Below, piece after piece: positions 18,989-26,888 of a DNA stretch of 39,076 nt (position 1 is its first letter; every line of letters begins with the position of its first letter). The DNA comes from a virus: the IMG/VR virus record IMGVR_UViG_3300035210_000034, positions 1 to 39,076 of that record; one strand, written 5' to 3'. Position numbers and translations under genes: made by a program. Below the pieces are notes generated by a model. It was not told the DNA's origin and made no database searches. It was given only the letters and a program-made list of their open reading frames with translations.

Positions 18989-20278
18989 ATGTTCCTTCTC
19001 GGCGGCCCGCTTGGACTGGGGTACTGGCCCCCTGTTACCGCTCTTGATAGAGCGGGTGTTGGTGCGTCCGAGTGCGTCTCAGATGTGTCTGCGATCGGCG
19101 TGGCCACCGCTGCGGGGTCCGGTGTATCAAGTAGTGCAGGAGTCACGACTGCCGTAGGCGCCGCGCTCACCACGTCAGTTGGCACCGTGGCAGGCGTGGC
19201 AGTTGTGGAGGCGACCGGAGCAGGTCTTGCGGCGGGCGCGGGCTCGGCGGCGGGCAACGCTGTGGCGCAAGCAACAGGCGCCGCGTTGGTAGGCACCGTC
19301 GGCGCATCGGTAGGCATATCCACGGCGCTTGGGTTGAGTTCCGCGGTTTCATCGGTTTCCGGGGTCGGTGAAGCAGTAGGGTCGTCCACCGTAATGGCTG
19401 TGGGCGCCGCGTGGTCTGCGGCGGTAGGCGCTGCTGCAAGCGGAACGGCGGCGACCGCGCAAGCTGTGGCGCTCGCGGCGGGTGTAGGGTCCGCAGAAAG
19501 CGTTGCCGTCTTACGCGCGGCCGGTGCCGCGCAGATGGGCGCGGTCGGCGCGTCGGCGAGCGTGTCCACGGTGCTCGGGTTGAGTTCCGCGGTTTCATCG
19601 GTTTCCGGGGTCGGTGAAGCAGTAGGAACGTCGGTTACAACATCTATAGGCGCGGCATTAGCTGCGGCGACGGGTATTGTCGTAAGTGGGACAGTAGTGA
19701 TGGCGCAGGCCGCGCCAATCGCGGGTGGCGCGGGTTTGGTGGCGGGTACCACGGCCACCACCGGAGTGGGAGCAGCGGCAGCGGGCGCCGCAGGGACGAT
19801 ATCGGGGGCAACTAGCGTAGCAGGCCACGGTTATGGCGCCGTCGCGGTAGGCGCCGTAGGTACCGTGGAAGCGGTGTCTACAGTAGCAGGGTATGGCGTA
19901 GCACAGACCGCGGGGGTCGCTGAAGGCAACAGCGTAAGTACGTGCGTGGCGGCTGGTACCGGCGCGTCGGTGTTCTCCGCACAAGGGATCATTGAAGGCT
20001 CCACCATCGTGGTAGGGCTCGGCACAGCGGGCGTCTCCGCGACTGGGCACTCGCGGGCGACGTGTAAGGCTCGTGCTCGCGCTTTGATAATGCCTCCGGT
20101 GCTGATGTTAGGGGCAGAGGGTAATGCGACAGCGACATGCGTAGTGGACGGCCGGACGCCGATAGGCGGGGTACCCCTCCCCTTGCACAACGACAGAGGC
20201 GAACAGTTTGGCTCGGCGTGGCTTAACGGTAAGCGTGTAGTCGCTATTCATTATAATTCTCGGCAGGTGTATCCGTAA
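18989..20278 (+). CDS. Ala/Gly/Val-rich low-complexity structural protein
   Basis: The 429-residue protein has a short hydrophobic start (MFLLGGPLGLGYWPP), then about 330 residues made almost only of Ala, Gly, Val, Ser and Thr in short irregular repeats such as VGAA and AGVG, and a more ordinary C-terminal part (about 355-429) ending with a small domain WLNGKRVVAIHYNSRQVYP. The segment GLSSAVSSVSGVGEAVG occurs twice. Such composition suggests a stiff beta-solenoid or polyglycine-like fibre shaft. Its place among fibre genes fits. Confidence 0.65.
   Translation: MFLLGGPLGLGYWPPVTALDRAGVGASECVSDVSAIGVATAAGSGVSSSAGVTTAVGAALTTSVGTVAGVAVVEATGAGLAAGAGSAAGNAVAQATGAALVGTVGASVGISTALGLSSAVSSVSGVGEAVGSSTVMAVGAAWSAAVGAAASGTAATAQAVALAAGVGSAESVAVLRAAGAAQMGAVGASASVSTVLGLSSAVSSVSGVGEAVGTSVTTSIGAALAAATGIVVSGTVVMAQAAPIAGGAGLVAGTTATTGVGAAAAGAAGTISGATSVAGHGYGAVAVGAVGTVEAVSTVAGYGVAQTAGVAEGNSVSTCVAAGTGASVFSAQGIIEGSTIVVGLGTAGVSATGHSRATCKARARALIMPPVLMLGAEGNATATCVVDGRTPIGGVPLPLHNDRGEQFGSAWLNGKRVVAIHYNSRQVYP
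19331..19380 (+). repeat. 50-bp direct repeat, copy 1 (copy 2 at 19577-19626)
   Basis: A 50-base stretch starting GGGTTGAGTTCCGCGG is identical at 19331-19380 and 19577-19626, 246 bases apart and in the same frame. The exact identity at DNA level shows recent duplication or gene conversion. Confidence 0.9.
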
Positions 20279-21396
20279 TGGCTGACGCACTTCCATTTTT
20301 CGCTGCTGAGACCGGCACGTACAGTACGACGGGGCCTACGGTTGCGTTGAGCGGTACCGCAGCGTCTCTTGGTGCGTATCCTGCTCGAACGTTTGCAGCC
20401 GCCGACGCGGACACTACGACTACGTTCGCGTCTACGAATACCTGCACGGTCGTTATCGTTAAGGACGCGACGAACTATAAACGATACACTGGCGCGGTGT
20501 GGACTGGTGCTGGCACGAATACCGTCAGCCTCGCGGCAGCCACGCTAGAAGGCTCTACCGGGACGCTGAACAACGGTGACGCTGTTACGGTATTCGCGTC
20601 ACTACCGGGGGTTGAGCCGCCGCAAATCGTAGCTACACAAGCGGTTGTGGAGGCTGGTGTTGAAACCACCATCAGATCGTTCAGCCCGCTGCGGATATTC
20701 CAGGCGATTGCGGCAAAAGTTCTCGCGATGCTCTCTCCCGGGTATCTCTACGGATTAGAGGTTATCTGGGAATCTGCAACCAGTGTTTCTATCGGGCCGG
20801 GGGCAGCGGTACTTGAGTCTGGGTCATTCGTCACTGTTCCAACGAAAATCACGCTATCCGGATTATCATCGTCCGCGACAACCAAATACTGCATCTATTT
20901 AGTAAATAGCACGACGATTGAGGTAAGCACTACCGTTCCGACGACTGCGTGGACGGGGCAGGCGCGCAGTAAACCAGGTGATTCATCGCGCCGATATGTC
21001 GGGTTTTTCATCACCGATGCTTCTGGAAATATTCGCAAATTCACGCATAGCCCGCTAAATGGTATATACACGTACGTGTATGCTCCTATATCTGTATTCA
21101 GGGTCATGGCAAATTTTGGAAGCATGACCATAACCTCCGCTGACGTAAGCGGCGTGACGCCAGTTGGCACGCGCTTAGTGGGGCTCAGCATATCGAACAC
21201 CAGCACTGTCGATACGCTGTACATAGGGCCGGACTCGTCCGTTGACGTTACCAGCACCTATTTTTTGCCTGTGGGGTCAACCGCCAGAACGGCAATGTAT
21301 TGCCCGGTTGTGGCAGGATCGTTGTATGCCAGGTACGCAACATACGTTAACGGTGCGGCAAACCTTGATCTCAAGGCGTTTGAACTACTGAGGTAA
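20278..21396 (+). CDS. Fibre or spike-like structural protein
   Basis: The 372-residue protein is beta-rich and Thr/Ser/Ala-rich. Residues 1-120 form a first domain (PTVALSGTAASLGAYP, TFASTNTCTVVIV), residues about 125-145 contain VETTIRSFSPLRIFQAI, a motif often seen near the joint of phage fibres, and residues about 155-372 form a distal domain with YLYGLEVIWESATSVSIGPG. It probably trimerises and contacts the host surface. No enzymatic residues are recognised. Confidence 0.65.
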   Translation: MADALPFFAAETGTYSTTGPTVALSGTAASLGAYPARTFAAADADTTTTFASTNTCTVVIVKDATNYKRYTGAVWTGAGTNTVSLAAATLEGSTGTLNNGDAVTVFASLPGVEPPQIVATQAVVEAGVETTIRSFSPLRIFQAIAAKVLAMLSPGYLYGLEVIWESATSVSIGPGAAVLESGSFVTVPTKITLSGLSSSATTKYCIYLVNSTTIEVSTTVPTTAWTGQARSKPGDSSRRYVGFFITDASGNIRKFTHSPLNGIYTYVYAPISVFRVMANFGSMTITSADVSGVTPVGTRLVGLSISNTSTVDTLYIGPDSSVDVTSTYFLPVGSTARTAMYCPVVAGSLYARYATYVNGAANLDLKAFELLR

Positions 21397-21402
21397 CAAA
21401 AT

Positions 21403-21870
21403 ATGGCAACTCTCGTAATAAAAGAAAGCAGTCCCGTGTCTTTCCGGTTCAACGAACCGACTGACTTGAGGGATAATGAGTATGTGTGGGAGCCAGCTTA
21501 TGGGGATAACCCAGTTGAAGAATTTCCTCACGACATTCGCTACACTTGGGATGCTTCGCTTGCCCCCCCGCGTCATCGGCTCATGGACAGCGCCGAGCAG
21601 TTGTCGTTGGCCAGAATAAAGCGAGTTGAGCAACTCAGTACCGAACGGTCTGCATTGTTATTGGCTGCCGGGTGGGACCCGCAGACTATTTCGGACGTAA
21701 CGATAATCCCCGGAGCCGATGCTATTAAGCTAAGGTTGCAGAGTGAGTACCAATCAACGGCTATCGTACTTGATGCGGCACGGACTGCGATCAACGAAGC
21801 CACCACGGCCAGCCAAGTGTACGCTGTTCTGGTATCTTGGCCTACCCTTATTGGCCCCCGCGCGGAGTGA
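21403..21870 (+). CDS. Probable fibre-associated or fibre-assembly protein (155 aa)
   Basis: It follows the fibre gene by six bases. The N-terminal half is beta-rich with YVWEPAYGDN; the C-terminal half is helical (AEQLSLARIKRVEQLSTERS and AARTAINEATTASQVYAVL). This arrangement is like tail-fibre assembly chaperones, which lie just after the fibre gene, but no specific motif proves it. Confidence 0.5.
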   Translation: MATLVIKESSPVSFRFNEPTDLRDNEYVWEPAYGDNPVEEFPHDIRYTWDASLAPPRHRLMDSAEQLSLARIKRVEQLSTERSALLLAAGWDPQTISDVTIIPGADAIKLRLQSEYQSTAIVLDAARTAINEATTASQVYAVLVSWPTLIGPRAE

Positions 21871-21874
21871 TGAC

Positions 21875-22093
21875 ATGATCCAAATTTCCCCTGAGCAGAT
21901 CGCAGTGGCGGCAGCCTCCGCAGATGCGATTCGTCAGCGTGGACCGGCGTTGTTGGCGGCCATTCGTAATGACACCCCGCTTGCCTACGCGCTTTCTGAC
22001 CTATACCGAAGAAGCGCCGAGCAGGGCGAGGCGGTAGCGTTGCTGCTTGACGTGGCTATTCAAGCGGCGGCAACCGTTCCCGCGGTCCCGTGA
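21875..22093 (+). CDS. Small helical protein (72 aa)
   Basis: The ATG follows GCGGAGTGATGAC. The protein is Ala-rich and helical (ISPEQIAVAAASADAIRQRG, LSDLYRRSAEQGEAVALLL). It has no signal peptide or clear membrane helix. It lies at the border between fibre genes and membrane proteins. Function unknown. Confidence 0.55.
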   Translation: MIQISPEQIAVAAASADAIRQRGPALLAAIRNDTPLAYALSDLYRRSAEQGEAVALLLDVAIQAAATVPAVP

Positions 22094-22108
22094 TCTAGGG
22101 TTTTGGGT

Positions 22109-22759
22109 GTGCCTATCTCTGTTGAGAGGGCTATCGAAGAGATAGGCGCAAAACTTCACCGCCAAGATGGTGTTATTGACGCGTTAGGACTTTCCGTTGC
22201 GTCGCTGAGCCGGCGAGTTGACACCGTAGAAACAGCGGATAAGCGAGCGGCGGGAACACGAACAAGGTGTTTTGATAGGATAGAAAAACTTGAGACGGAG
22301 ATGGCGGATAATCGTCATCACAGGGAAGAAATACTTACAGTCATAAGGGCGCAGGGGGAGGAAGCAAAGAGGGATCGGGCCAATAACGTAGCTATATTTG
22401 AACGCTTGGCGGGTGAAATTAAGGACCAGCGAGAAGCCAGTAATGTGCAAGCTGGAACGAGTAACAGGCTACTGCAAGGAATCCTCACGTCTCATTTGGA
22501 ACTTCTTGAGGCTGTGAGAGAAACGCGGGAAGACACCCAAAAGAACGCAAAGTCGCTTGATGAGAAGATTCAAGCCACAGAGAAGGGCCTGGATAAGAAG
22601 ATTCGGGTCACAGGGATAAAAGGACGAACCGCGGAGGTACTAGCAGTAGCAGTTCTGTTCTTATCCGGGGGTTTTTTCACGTCAATGGTTGTGCCTGACT
22701 TTAATACGAAAGCCCACGAAGTGTGGGCTGCCGCTAAACAAATACTCTGGGGGTCGTAA
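22109..22759 (+). CDS. Coiled-coil protein with C-terminal membrane anchor
   Basis: The GTG start follows AGGGTTTTGG. Residues about 5-165 are a long charged coiled coil (heptads such as FDRIEKLETEMADNRHHREE). One membrane helix lies near the C-terminus (about 178-196, AEVLAVAVLFLSGGFFTSMVV), followed by a short tail WAAAKQILWGS. Membrane-anchored coiled coils beside holin-like genes can be lysis accessory proteins. It is not a canonical spanin, because it lacks an N-terminal anchor or lipobox. Confidence 0.6.
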   Translation: MPISVERAIEEIGAKLHRQDGVIDALGLSVASLSRRVDTVETADKRAAGTRTRCFDRIEKLETEMADNRHHREEILTVIRAQGEEAKRDRANNVAIFERLAGEIKDQREASNVQAGTSNRLLQGILTSHLELLEAVRETREDTQKNAKSLDEKIQATEKGLDKKIRVTGIKGRTAEVLAVAVLFLSGGFFTSMVVPDFNTKAHEVWAAAKQILWGS

Positions 22760-23061
22760 TGACTATTGATGAACGAATAAAAGAATTGGCGCGTGACATC
22801 ATCCACCATAAAGATGACGCGAAGCCGCTCGCCCAGTCAAACTCTTTATGGATGTTTGTAGTCATGGCCGCTGGGTGGGCGTCGCACAATCTTGCCGCGT
22901 ACTTCGACATGGGGCAAAGCCTGGAGGTAACGGTTTACGTCGGGCTGCTCGGGGCCACGATGCTTAGCCTCTCAATGGTTATCACAATGGTTCGGCCTGG
23001 CATCAAAGTGCCGCCTTGGATAGTGCGCGCATGTCAGGCTGTTTTGCGTAGCGAATCATGA
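22759..23061 (+). CDS. Holin-like two-span membrane protein (100 aa)
   Basis: The ATG overlaps the previous stop. After a charged N-terminus (MTIDERIKELARDIIHHKDD) come two hydrophobic stretches, LWMFVVMAAGWASHNLAAYF (about 30-49) and VTVYVGLLGATMLSLSMVIT (about 57-76), then a basic tail. The size and layout fit a class II type holin, which makes pores in the inner membrane at lysis. No endolysin gene is seen nearby, so the assignment is tentative. Confidence 0.55.
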   Translation: MTIDERIKELARDIIHHKDDAKPLAQSNSLWMFVVMAAGWASHNLAAYFDMGQSLEVTVYVGLLGATMLSLSMVITMVRPGIKVPPWIVRACQAVLRSES

Positions 23062-23312
23062 CTGACGGCATAATACTATTCGCGCTTATCCTGCACGGGG
23101 TACTTAGCTGGAGGCGGGAAAGTGTGATGTTGGAAATGTTCATTCGTACAGATGCGTTGATGCGGGAGTTTATCACACGCGCGTTTGTTAAGCAGAGCGC
23201 AGAGATGGCGGATACCGAACGACGCGCGCACGATGACCGGGAACGGTTCAGTTACAACAGTGCGCACGTTGACCCTAAGTGGTCTTTTGGCGAGGACCAT
23301 ATAGAGAAATAA
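23058..23312 (+). CDS. Small protein with N-terminal membrane segment (84 aa)
   Basis: The protein starts MTDGIILFALILHGVLSWRR, one hydrophobic helix, and continues with a charged helical body (EMADTERRAHDDRERFSYN). The layout resembles an inner-membrane spanin or a lysis accessory protein, but the coiled coil is short. It overlaps the preceding holin-like gene by 4 bases, which supports a shared job. Confidence 0.5.
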   Translation: MTDGIILFALILHGVLSWRRESVMLEMFIRTDALMREFITRAFVKQSAEMADTERRAHDDRERFSYNSAHVDPKWSFGEDHIEK

Positions 23313-23313
23313 T

Positions 23314-23877
23314 ATGCTCACCGTGCAGCAGTACCGAGAGATAACCGGTATAACGGACGACCCGCCGTCTGATGTTGGTATTCGGCTCGCGTTAAGTCGC
23401 TATACATCGCTGATAGAGGGTTTCACTGGGCGTTCATTTGCGTTAGTGGAGGGCTGCGAGACGCACCATCGCGTTGGAACCGGGCCTATTCAGCTTAACA
23501 GGTACCCTGTGACCCGGGTTGTGTCTATCAACGGGTCTCCCGACTTGTCTCCGTATACTATTCACCGAGCGGCGGGGATCATATACCATGATGGTCTCTT
23601 GGCCGGGAAAGATGTTGAAGTCGTATACCAGGGAGGATACGCAGACGTGCCTTACGATCTAAAGATCGTTCTCTCCACGCTAGTGCAAGCATACCTTGCG
23701 GGCACGCATGGCGGTGTCGAGGCACTAGAGGTAGGTCGTAAAGAGGTCGTGTTCGGCGTCTCATCAATCGACGCGGGTAACTCTGCGCAGCAGTTAGAGC
23801 CTTATGGTGACTTGTACGCTGAGCTTGGCCCCTATGTGTCTGTACTCGGGAGGTATCGTGAGCCGTCTTTGGCATGA
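23314..23877 (+). CDS. Head-tail connector (adaptor) protein, gp6-like
   Basis: Connector proteins of this family form a ring under the portal. The 187-residue protein has the N-terminal helical pattern MLTVQQYREITGI, ALSRYTSLIEGFTGRSF (about 28-44), then beta strands around TGPIQLNRYPVTRVVSING and VVYQGGYADVPYDLKIVLSTLVQAYL (about 105-130), as in the HK97 gp6/SPP1 gp15 group. Its position before the closure and tail terminator genes agrees. Confidence 0.75.
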   Translation: MLTVQQYREITGITDDPPSDVGIRLALSRYTSLIEGFTGRSFALVEGCETHHRVGTGPIQLNRYPVTRVVSINGSPDLSPYTIHRAAGIIYHDGLLAGKDVEVVYQGGYADVPYDLKIVLSTLVQAYLAGTHGGVEALEVGRKEVVFGVSSIDAGNSAQQLEPYGDLYAELGPYVSVLGRYREPSLA

Positions 23878-24205
23878 CATCATCGAGGATGCAGTGGATC
23901 GGAACCCGATAGCCGCGGTGCTCGTTCGCATCGGAGACCCGGACACCGAGGCCCCTCTGAACGTGACTCCGATGCAGTACCAGGAGACCACGGATGCCCG
24001 CGTACCCGGGGTCCCGCAGGGGTCGCGGCAGTGGATGGTGCCGGCTCGCCGGCTCGCCGCCGCGGGTTACCCAATCCCGGTGCAGCCGGGGGACTTGATT
24101 CGAGTGCCTGCTTTGGTGATTGAGGCCCGGATTGGGGTCGTTGGGCTGGGAATTGCGGGTGGTGAAGTGGTACGATGGGATATTACTGAGGAGGGCCTCG
24201 GGTGA
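23858..24205 (+). CDS. Probable head closure protein
   Basis: The GTG at 23858 is chosen because GGGAGG lies seven bases upstream. The 115-residue beta-rich protein (PIAAVLVRIGDPDTEAPLNV, VQPGDLIRVPALVIEARIGV) overlaps the connector gene by 20 bases and the tail terminator gene by 4. Order and size fit the head-closure (stopper) protein of the neck. The sequence itself is not diagnostic. Confidence 0.55.
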   Translation: MSRLWHDIIEDAVDRNPIAAVLVRIGDPDTEAPLNVTPMQYQETTDARVPGVPQGSRQWMVPARRLAAAGYPIPVQPGDLIRVPALVIEARIGVVGLGIAGGEVVRWDITEEGLG

Positions 24206-24630
24206 GTTCGGTCGCCGTCAGAGAAGCCTTTGAGGCCCGCCTGCACGCCATGTACCCGGCAATGGAGTTGGTGCGGGTGGAGAACGAGAATATCGTTCCG
24301 CTGAAGGACGCGCAGGGGAAAGCGAAAGCGTTTCTCGCGTGCCTGTATATCGCAACCGAAGATGCACTTGGTCTAGGTAATAAGAAGTGGCGCGAGCGTG
24401 GCACGATCAACGTGTTGATTTACGCGTTAGCTGGTAGAGGCTCCCCCGCCGCCACTGCCGACGCATTGCGACCCCTGGCGGGAAAGGACCTACATGTCGA
24501 TGCGCCCGGCATTCGGTTGGCGCTGCTTACAGCAGACCCGCTCACGCAATACTTGGGTGGTGCGGGTCCGACAGGCGTTTACAGCGTAGGCATGGTAGCT
24601 ATTGCCTACGAGTTCGATTTCACACGTTGA
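24202..24630 (+). CDS. Tail terminator protein
   Basis: The GTG overlaps the previous stop. The 142-residue protein has an N-terminal helix AVREAFEARLHAM, a middle segment with RERGTINVLIYALAGRG (about 64-80) and a C-terminal strand pair ending VGMVAIAYEFDFTR. This is the layout of gpU/gp17-like tail terminators, which cap the tail tube and join it to the neck. It precedes the tube gene as usual. Confidence 0.68.
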   Translation: MSSVAVREAFEARLHAMYPAMELVRVENENIVPLKDAQGKAKAFLACLYIATEDALGLGNKKWRERGTINVLIYALAGRGSPAATADALRPLAGKDLHVDAPGIRLALLTADPLTQYLGGAGPTGVYSVGMVAIAYEFDFTR

Positions 24631-24640
24631 GGACATCGCA

Positions 24641-26320
24641 ATGGCTTCCACTTCGCGCGGTCGCGTCTCCTACCTCCGGGAAGCCATCGCTGGCGTTCTC
24701 CCGGCGTCCCCCAATTGGCAAATCGTTGGCGTTAACAGTGAGTCGTTGGCGTACGCCAAGACCACGGTTGAGTCAGGCCGTCTCGACTCCACTGGCCAAC
24801 CCGTCGATACGGTGAAGGTCGGTGCGAAGAGCGCAGGATCGCTCATGATTGAATGGGCGCCGGTAACGTTCGACCCGTTCTTGGAGGCCGCGTTCCGCGG
24901 CACATTCGCCAACGTCGTCAACTCCACCGGGGCGGTCGTCATTGCAGCATCAGCGCGCACACTGACGTTGGCGGGCGCCTTCACAGACGCGGTTGCAGGG
25001 CAGTGGGTACTCCTGTCCGCATTCGTCGCGGGTGAGTCGTACCCCGGGGCTGGTGATAGCGCAAACAACGGGTGGTGGAAGATTGAGTCCGTCACCAGTG
25101 ACGAGGTAGTCGTTCTCGCTGATCCGTCTGGCCGTTTGGTCGACGAGACCGCTACGGAGGGCATTGTGAAGTCGCGCCGCCTCCTGAATGGGTTGCGCAA
25201 GATCAGCTACGCCGTTGAGGTCACTTTGACCGATGCGCAGACCTATTTCGCGTATCTCGGACAGCACGTCAGCACTTTGGCGATGACTCTCAGCGCGGGG
25301 GCCATCGTAACTGGTGAGGTCGGCTTCGTGGGCTCTGACGTGCTGGATGAGCAGGGCGTGCAGGAGTTCACGGGCGCCGTGTCCGTTGCCGCGACAAGCC
25401 GCACGATCACCGCCACCGGGGCGTTTGAGCGGGCCGCGGCAGGCCAGTCAATCACTCTCTCCGGGCTCGCTAACACCGGTAACAACGTCACCGGCAAGAT
25501 CGCTACCGTGATCTCCGATGATGCGGTAACTTTGACGGCCGCTACGGCAGCGTTGGTGGATGAGAACCTGGCAGTCTCCTACACAGGGGTTGTCACGGTC
25601 ACGGCTGCCGGTCGGCACGTGACGGCGACGGGCGCGTTCAAAGGCGTTGCCGCGGGCCGCAGCATCACTATCAGCGGCATGACTACAGCGGGCAACAACG
25701 TCATGGGGGTCGTCGCCACGGCGGTCTCGAACGACGAGGTTACGCTGACTTCTGCTACCACCACGCTGGTGAATGAAACCGGCCCCGGCACCGCGCATAT
25801 CGTCTCGGCCAAGGCGGCGAATGGCGCGTCTATCGTCGGCGCGGCGCCATCTTGGTCCGCTACGGGGTCTTACATAGCGGAGACCGAGACCGGCGCTCTG
25901 AATGCCACCAGCAACGTGGGTGACATCTACATCGACGGTGCGCTCAGTAACGCGTGCTTCAAGGCGCTGAACTGGACGCTGACCAACAACCTTCGGGAGG
26001 TCCCGTGCATCGGCGACGAGTTCCCGCGTATTGACTATGGCACGCCTGCGCTGACGGGCTCGTTCGAGCGCCTGTACACCGATATCGACCTGTGGCGCAA
26101 GATGCGTAACCACGAGACCATTGCCGTCGAGTTCGGCGTGGTTGGCGCTGATGTATCCACGGGTATCCACATCAGTGTGCCCGAAGCACGCATCAATACC
26201 AACCCCATCGACCTGAGCGGTGGCAACAATACCGATGTCGTGGACAAGGTGGATTGGTCGGCGTCGAAGCACACCAACGCGGCGAGTGAAACCTACTACG
26301 TGCAGGTGTGCGTGGCATGA
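24641..26320 (+). CDS. Major tail tube protein with repeated beta modules
   Basis: The start ATG 24641 follows TTGAGGACATCGCA. The N-terminal region (MASTSRGRVSYLREAIAGVL to about residue 95) and the C-terminal region (about 415-559, with EVPCIGDEFPRIDYGTP and ALTGSFERLYTDIDLWRKM) match the phage tail tube 2 type of siphoviruses. In between sit related beta modules beginning near residues 98, 245 and 317, each with an AV-V-A-R-T-T-AGAF-A-AG pattern and NTGNNV/TAGNNV. At 559 residues it is about 200 longer than usual, and the modules probably protrude from the tube surface. Confidence 0.82.
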   Translation: MASTSRGRVSYLREAIAGVLPASPNWQIVGVNSESLAYAKTTVESGRLDSTGQPVDTVKVGAKSAGSLMIEWAPVTFDPFLEAAFRGTFANVVNSTGAVVIAASARTLTLAGAFTDAVAGQWVLLSAFVAGESYPGAGDSANNGWWKIESVTSDEVVVLADPSGRLVDETATEGIVKSRRLLNGLRKISYAVEVTLTDAQTYFAYLGQHVSTLAMTLSAGAIVTGEVGFVGSDVLDEQGVQEFTGAVSVAATSRTITATGAFERAAAGQSITLSGLANTGNNVTGKIATVISDDAVTLTAATAALVDENLAVSYTGVVTVTAAGRHVTATGAFKGVAAGRSITISGMTTAGNNVMGVVATAVSNDEVTLTSATTTLVNETGPGTAHIVSAKAANGASIVGAAPSWSATGSYIAETETGALNATSNVGDIYIDGALSNACFKALNWTLTNNLREVPCIGDEFPRIDYGTPALTGSFERLYTDIDLWRKMRNHETIAVEFGVVGADVSTGIHISVPEARINTNPIDLSGGNNTDVVDKVDWSASKHTNAASETYYVQVCVA

Positions 26321-26439
26321 GGGTTGTGCCAAACCTTCTTGCTAGACGAGAAGGAGAGGGCGAACACGGAGCGGCTTTCGAGCGATATACGGGGGCTGCT
26401 GAATACACTTCCGGAACATCACAACGGAGAATAAAGTGA
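26317..26439 (+). CDS. Very small hypothetical protein (40 aa)
   Basis: A 40-codon frame, starting MRVVPNLLARREGEGEHGAA, overlaps the tail tube stop (ATGA) and its own stop overlaps the GTG of the next gene. Overlap at both ends suggests coupled translation. The frame contains the hairpin at 26334-26354. Function unknown. Confidence 0.35.
   Translation: MRVVPNLLARREGEGEHGAAFERYTGAAEYTSGTSQRRIK
26333..26355 (+). other. Hairpin after the tail tube gene
   Basis: CCTTCTTG (26334-26341) pairs with CGAGAAGG (26347-26354) over 8 bp with one G-U; loop CTAGA. No T-run follows. Together with the hairpin after the capsid gene it may shape mRNA levels around the two most abundant proteins. Confidence 0.55.
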
Positions 26440-26618
26440 CTACCACCGTAATAGTGCACGCGCACTGTTCACCAGACAAGGAGGTCCAGGTCGAAGTCTA
26501 TGAGGGCCACAAGAGTGTGCCTTCGTCTACGTCGGTCCTCCAGAACGGGGAGGACAAAGAGTTATACGCATACGACGAGCGCGAGATTCGCGTTCGCGAG
26601 GTCAACAAGAAGGGTTAA
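26436..26618 (+). CDS. Small hypothetical protein (60 aa)
   Basis: The GTG start follows CAACGGAGAATAAA. The protein begins MTTTVIVHAHCSPDKEVQVE and is a small beta-rich acidic protein. Similar short proteins with an HC--KEV pattern occur in phage tail regions, but no function is known to me. Confidence 0.6.
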   Translation: MTTTVIVHAHCSPDKEVQVEVYEGHKSVPSSTSVLQNGEDKELYAYDEREIRVREVNKKG

Positions 26619-26645
26619 GACCCTATAACAGCACCGGAGGAGATT

Positions 26646-26867
26646 ATGAGCGAAGAGAAAAGTGAAACGAAACTCCTGCACGGCCACTGCGATGAAGCCG
26701 AACAGATTATCAAGGCGTTCGGCCTTGAAGGCAACATATTCTCCATAGATTTTCACTTGGACTCCAGAGAGCTTGCCACGCTCACGGTGTTGCAAGAGGT
26801 ACCAGTGAGCATAGCGGAACCGCTTGGTAAGGCGCTCAAGAAGTACCATCTGGTGGAAGTTGAATAG
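26646..26867 (+). CDS. Small conserved phage protein, paralogue of the protein at 718
   Basis: The ATG follows CACCGGAGGAGATT, a very strong ribosome binding site. The 73-residue protein aligns with the 718-942 product: LHGHCDEAEQIIKAFGL against LHAGSDGAEEIARALGL, IFSIDF against VLSVEF, LKKYHLVEV against LKKYRLVEI. Function unknown. Its position between tail tube and the Acb2/Tad1-like fusion suggests a late or accessory role. Confidence 0.72.
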   Translation: MSEEKSETKLLHGHCDEAEQIIKAFGLEGNIFSIDFHLDSRELATLTVLQEVPVSIAEPLGKALKKYHLVEVE

Positions 26868-26888
26868 CGCAACACCGGAGAGCACCAA

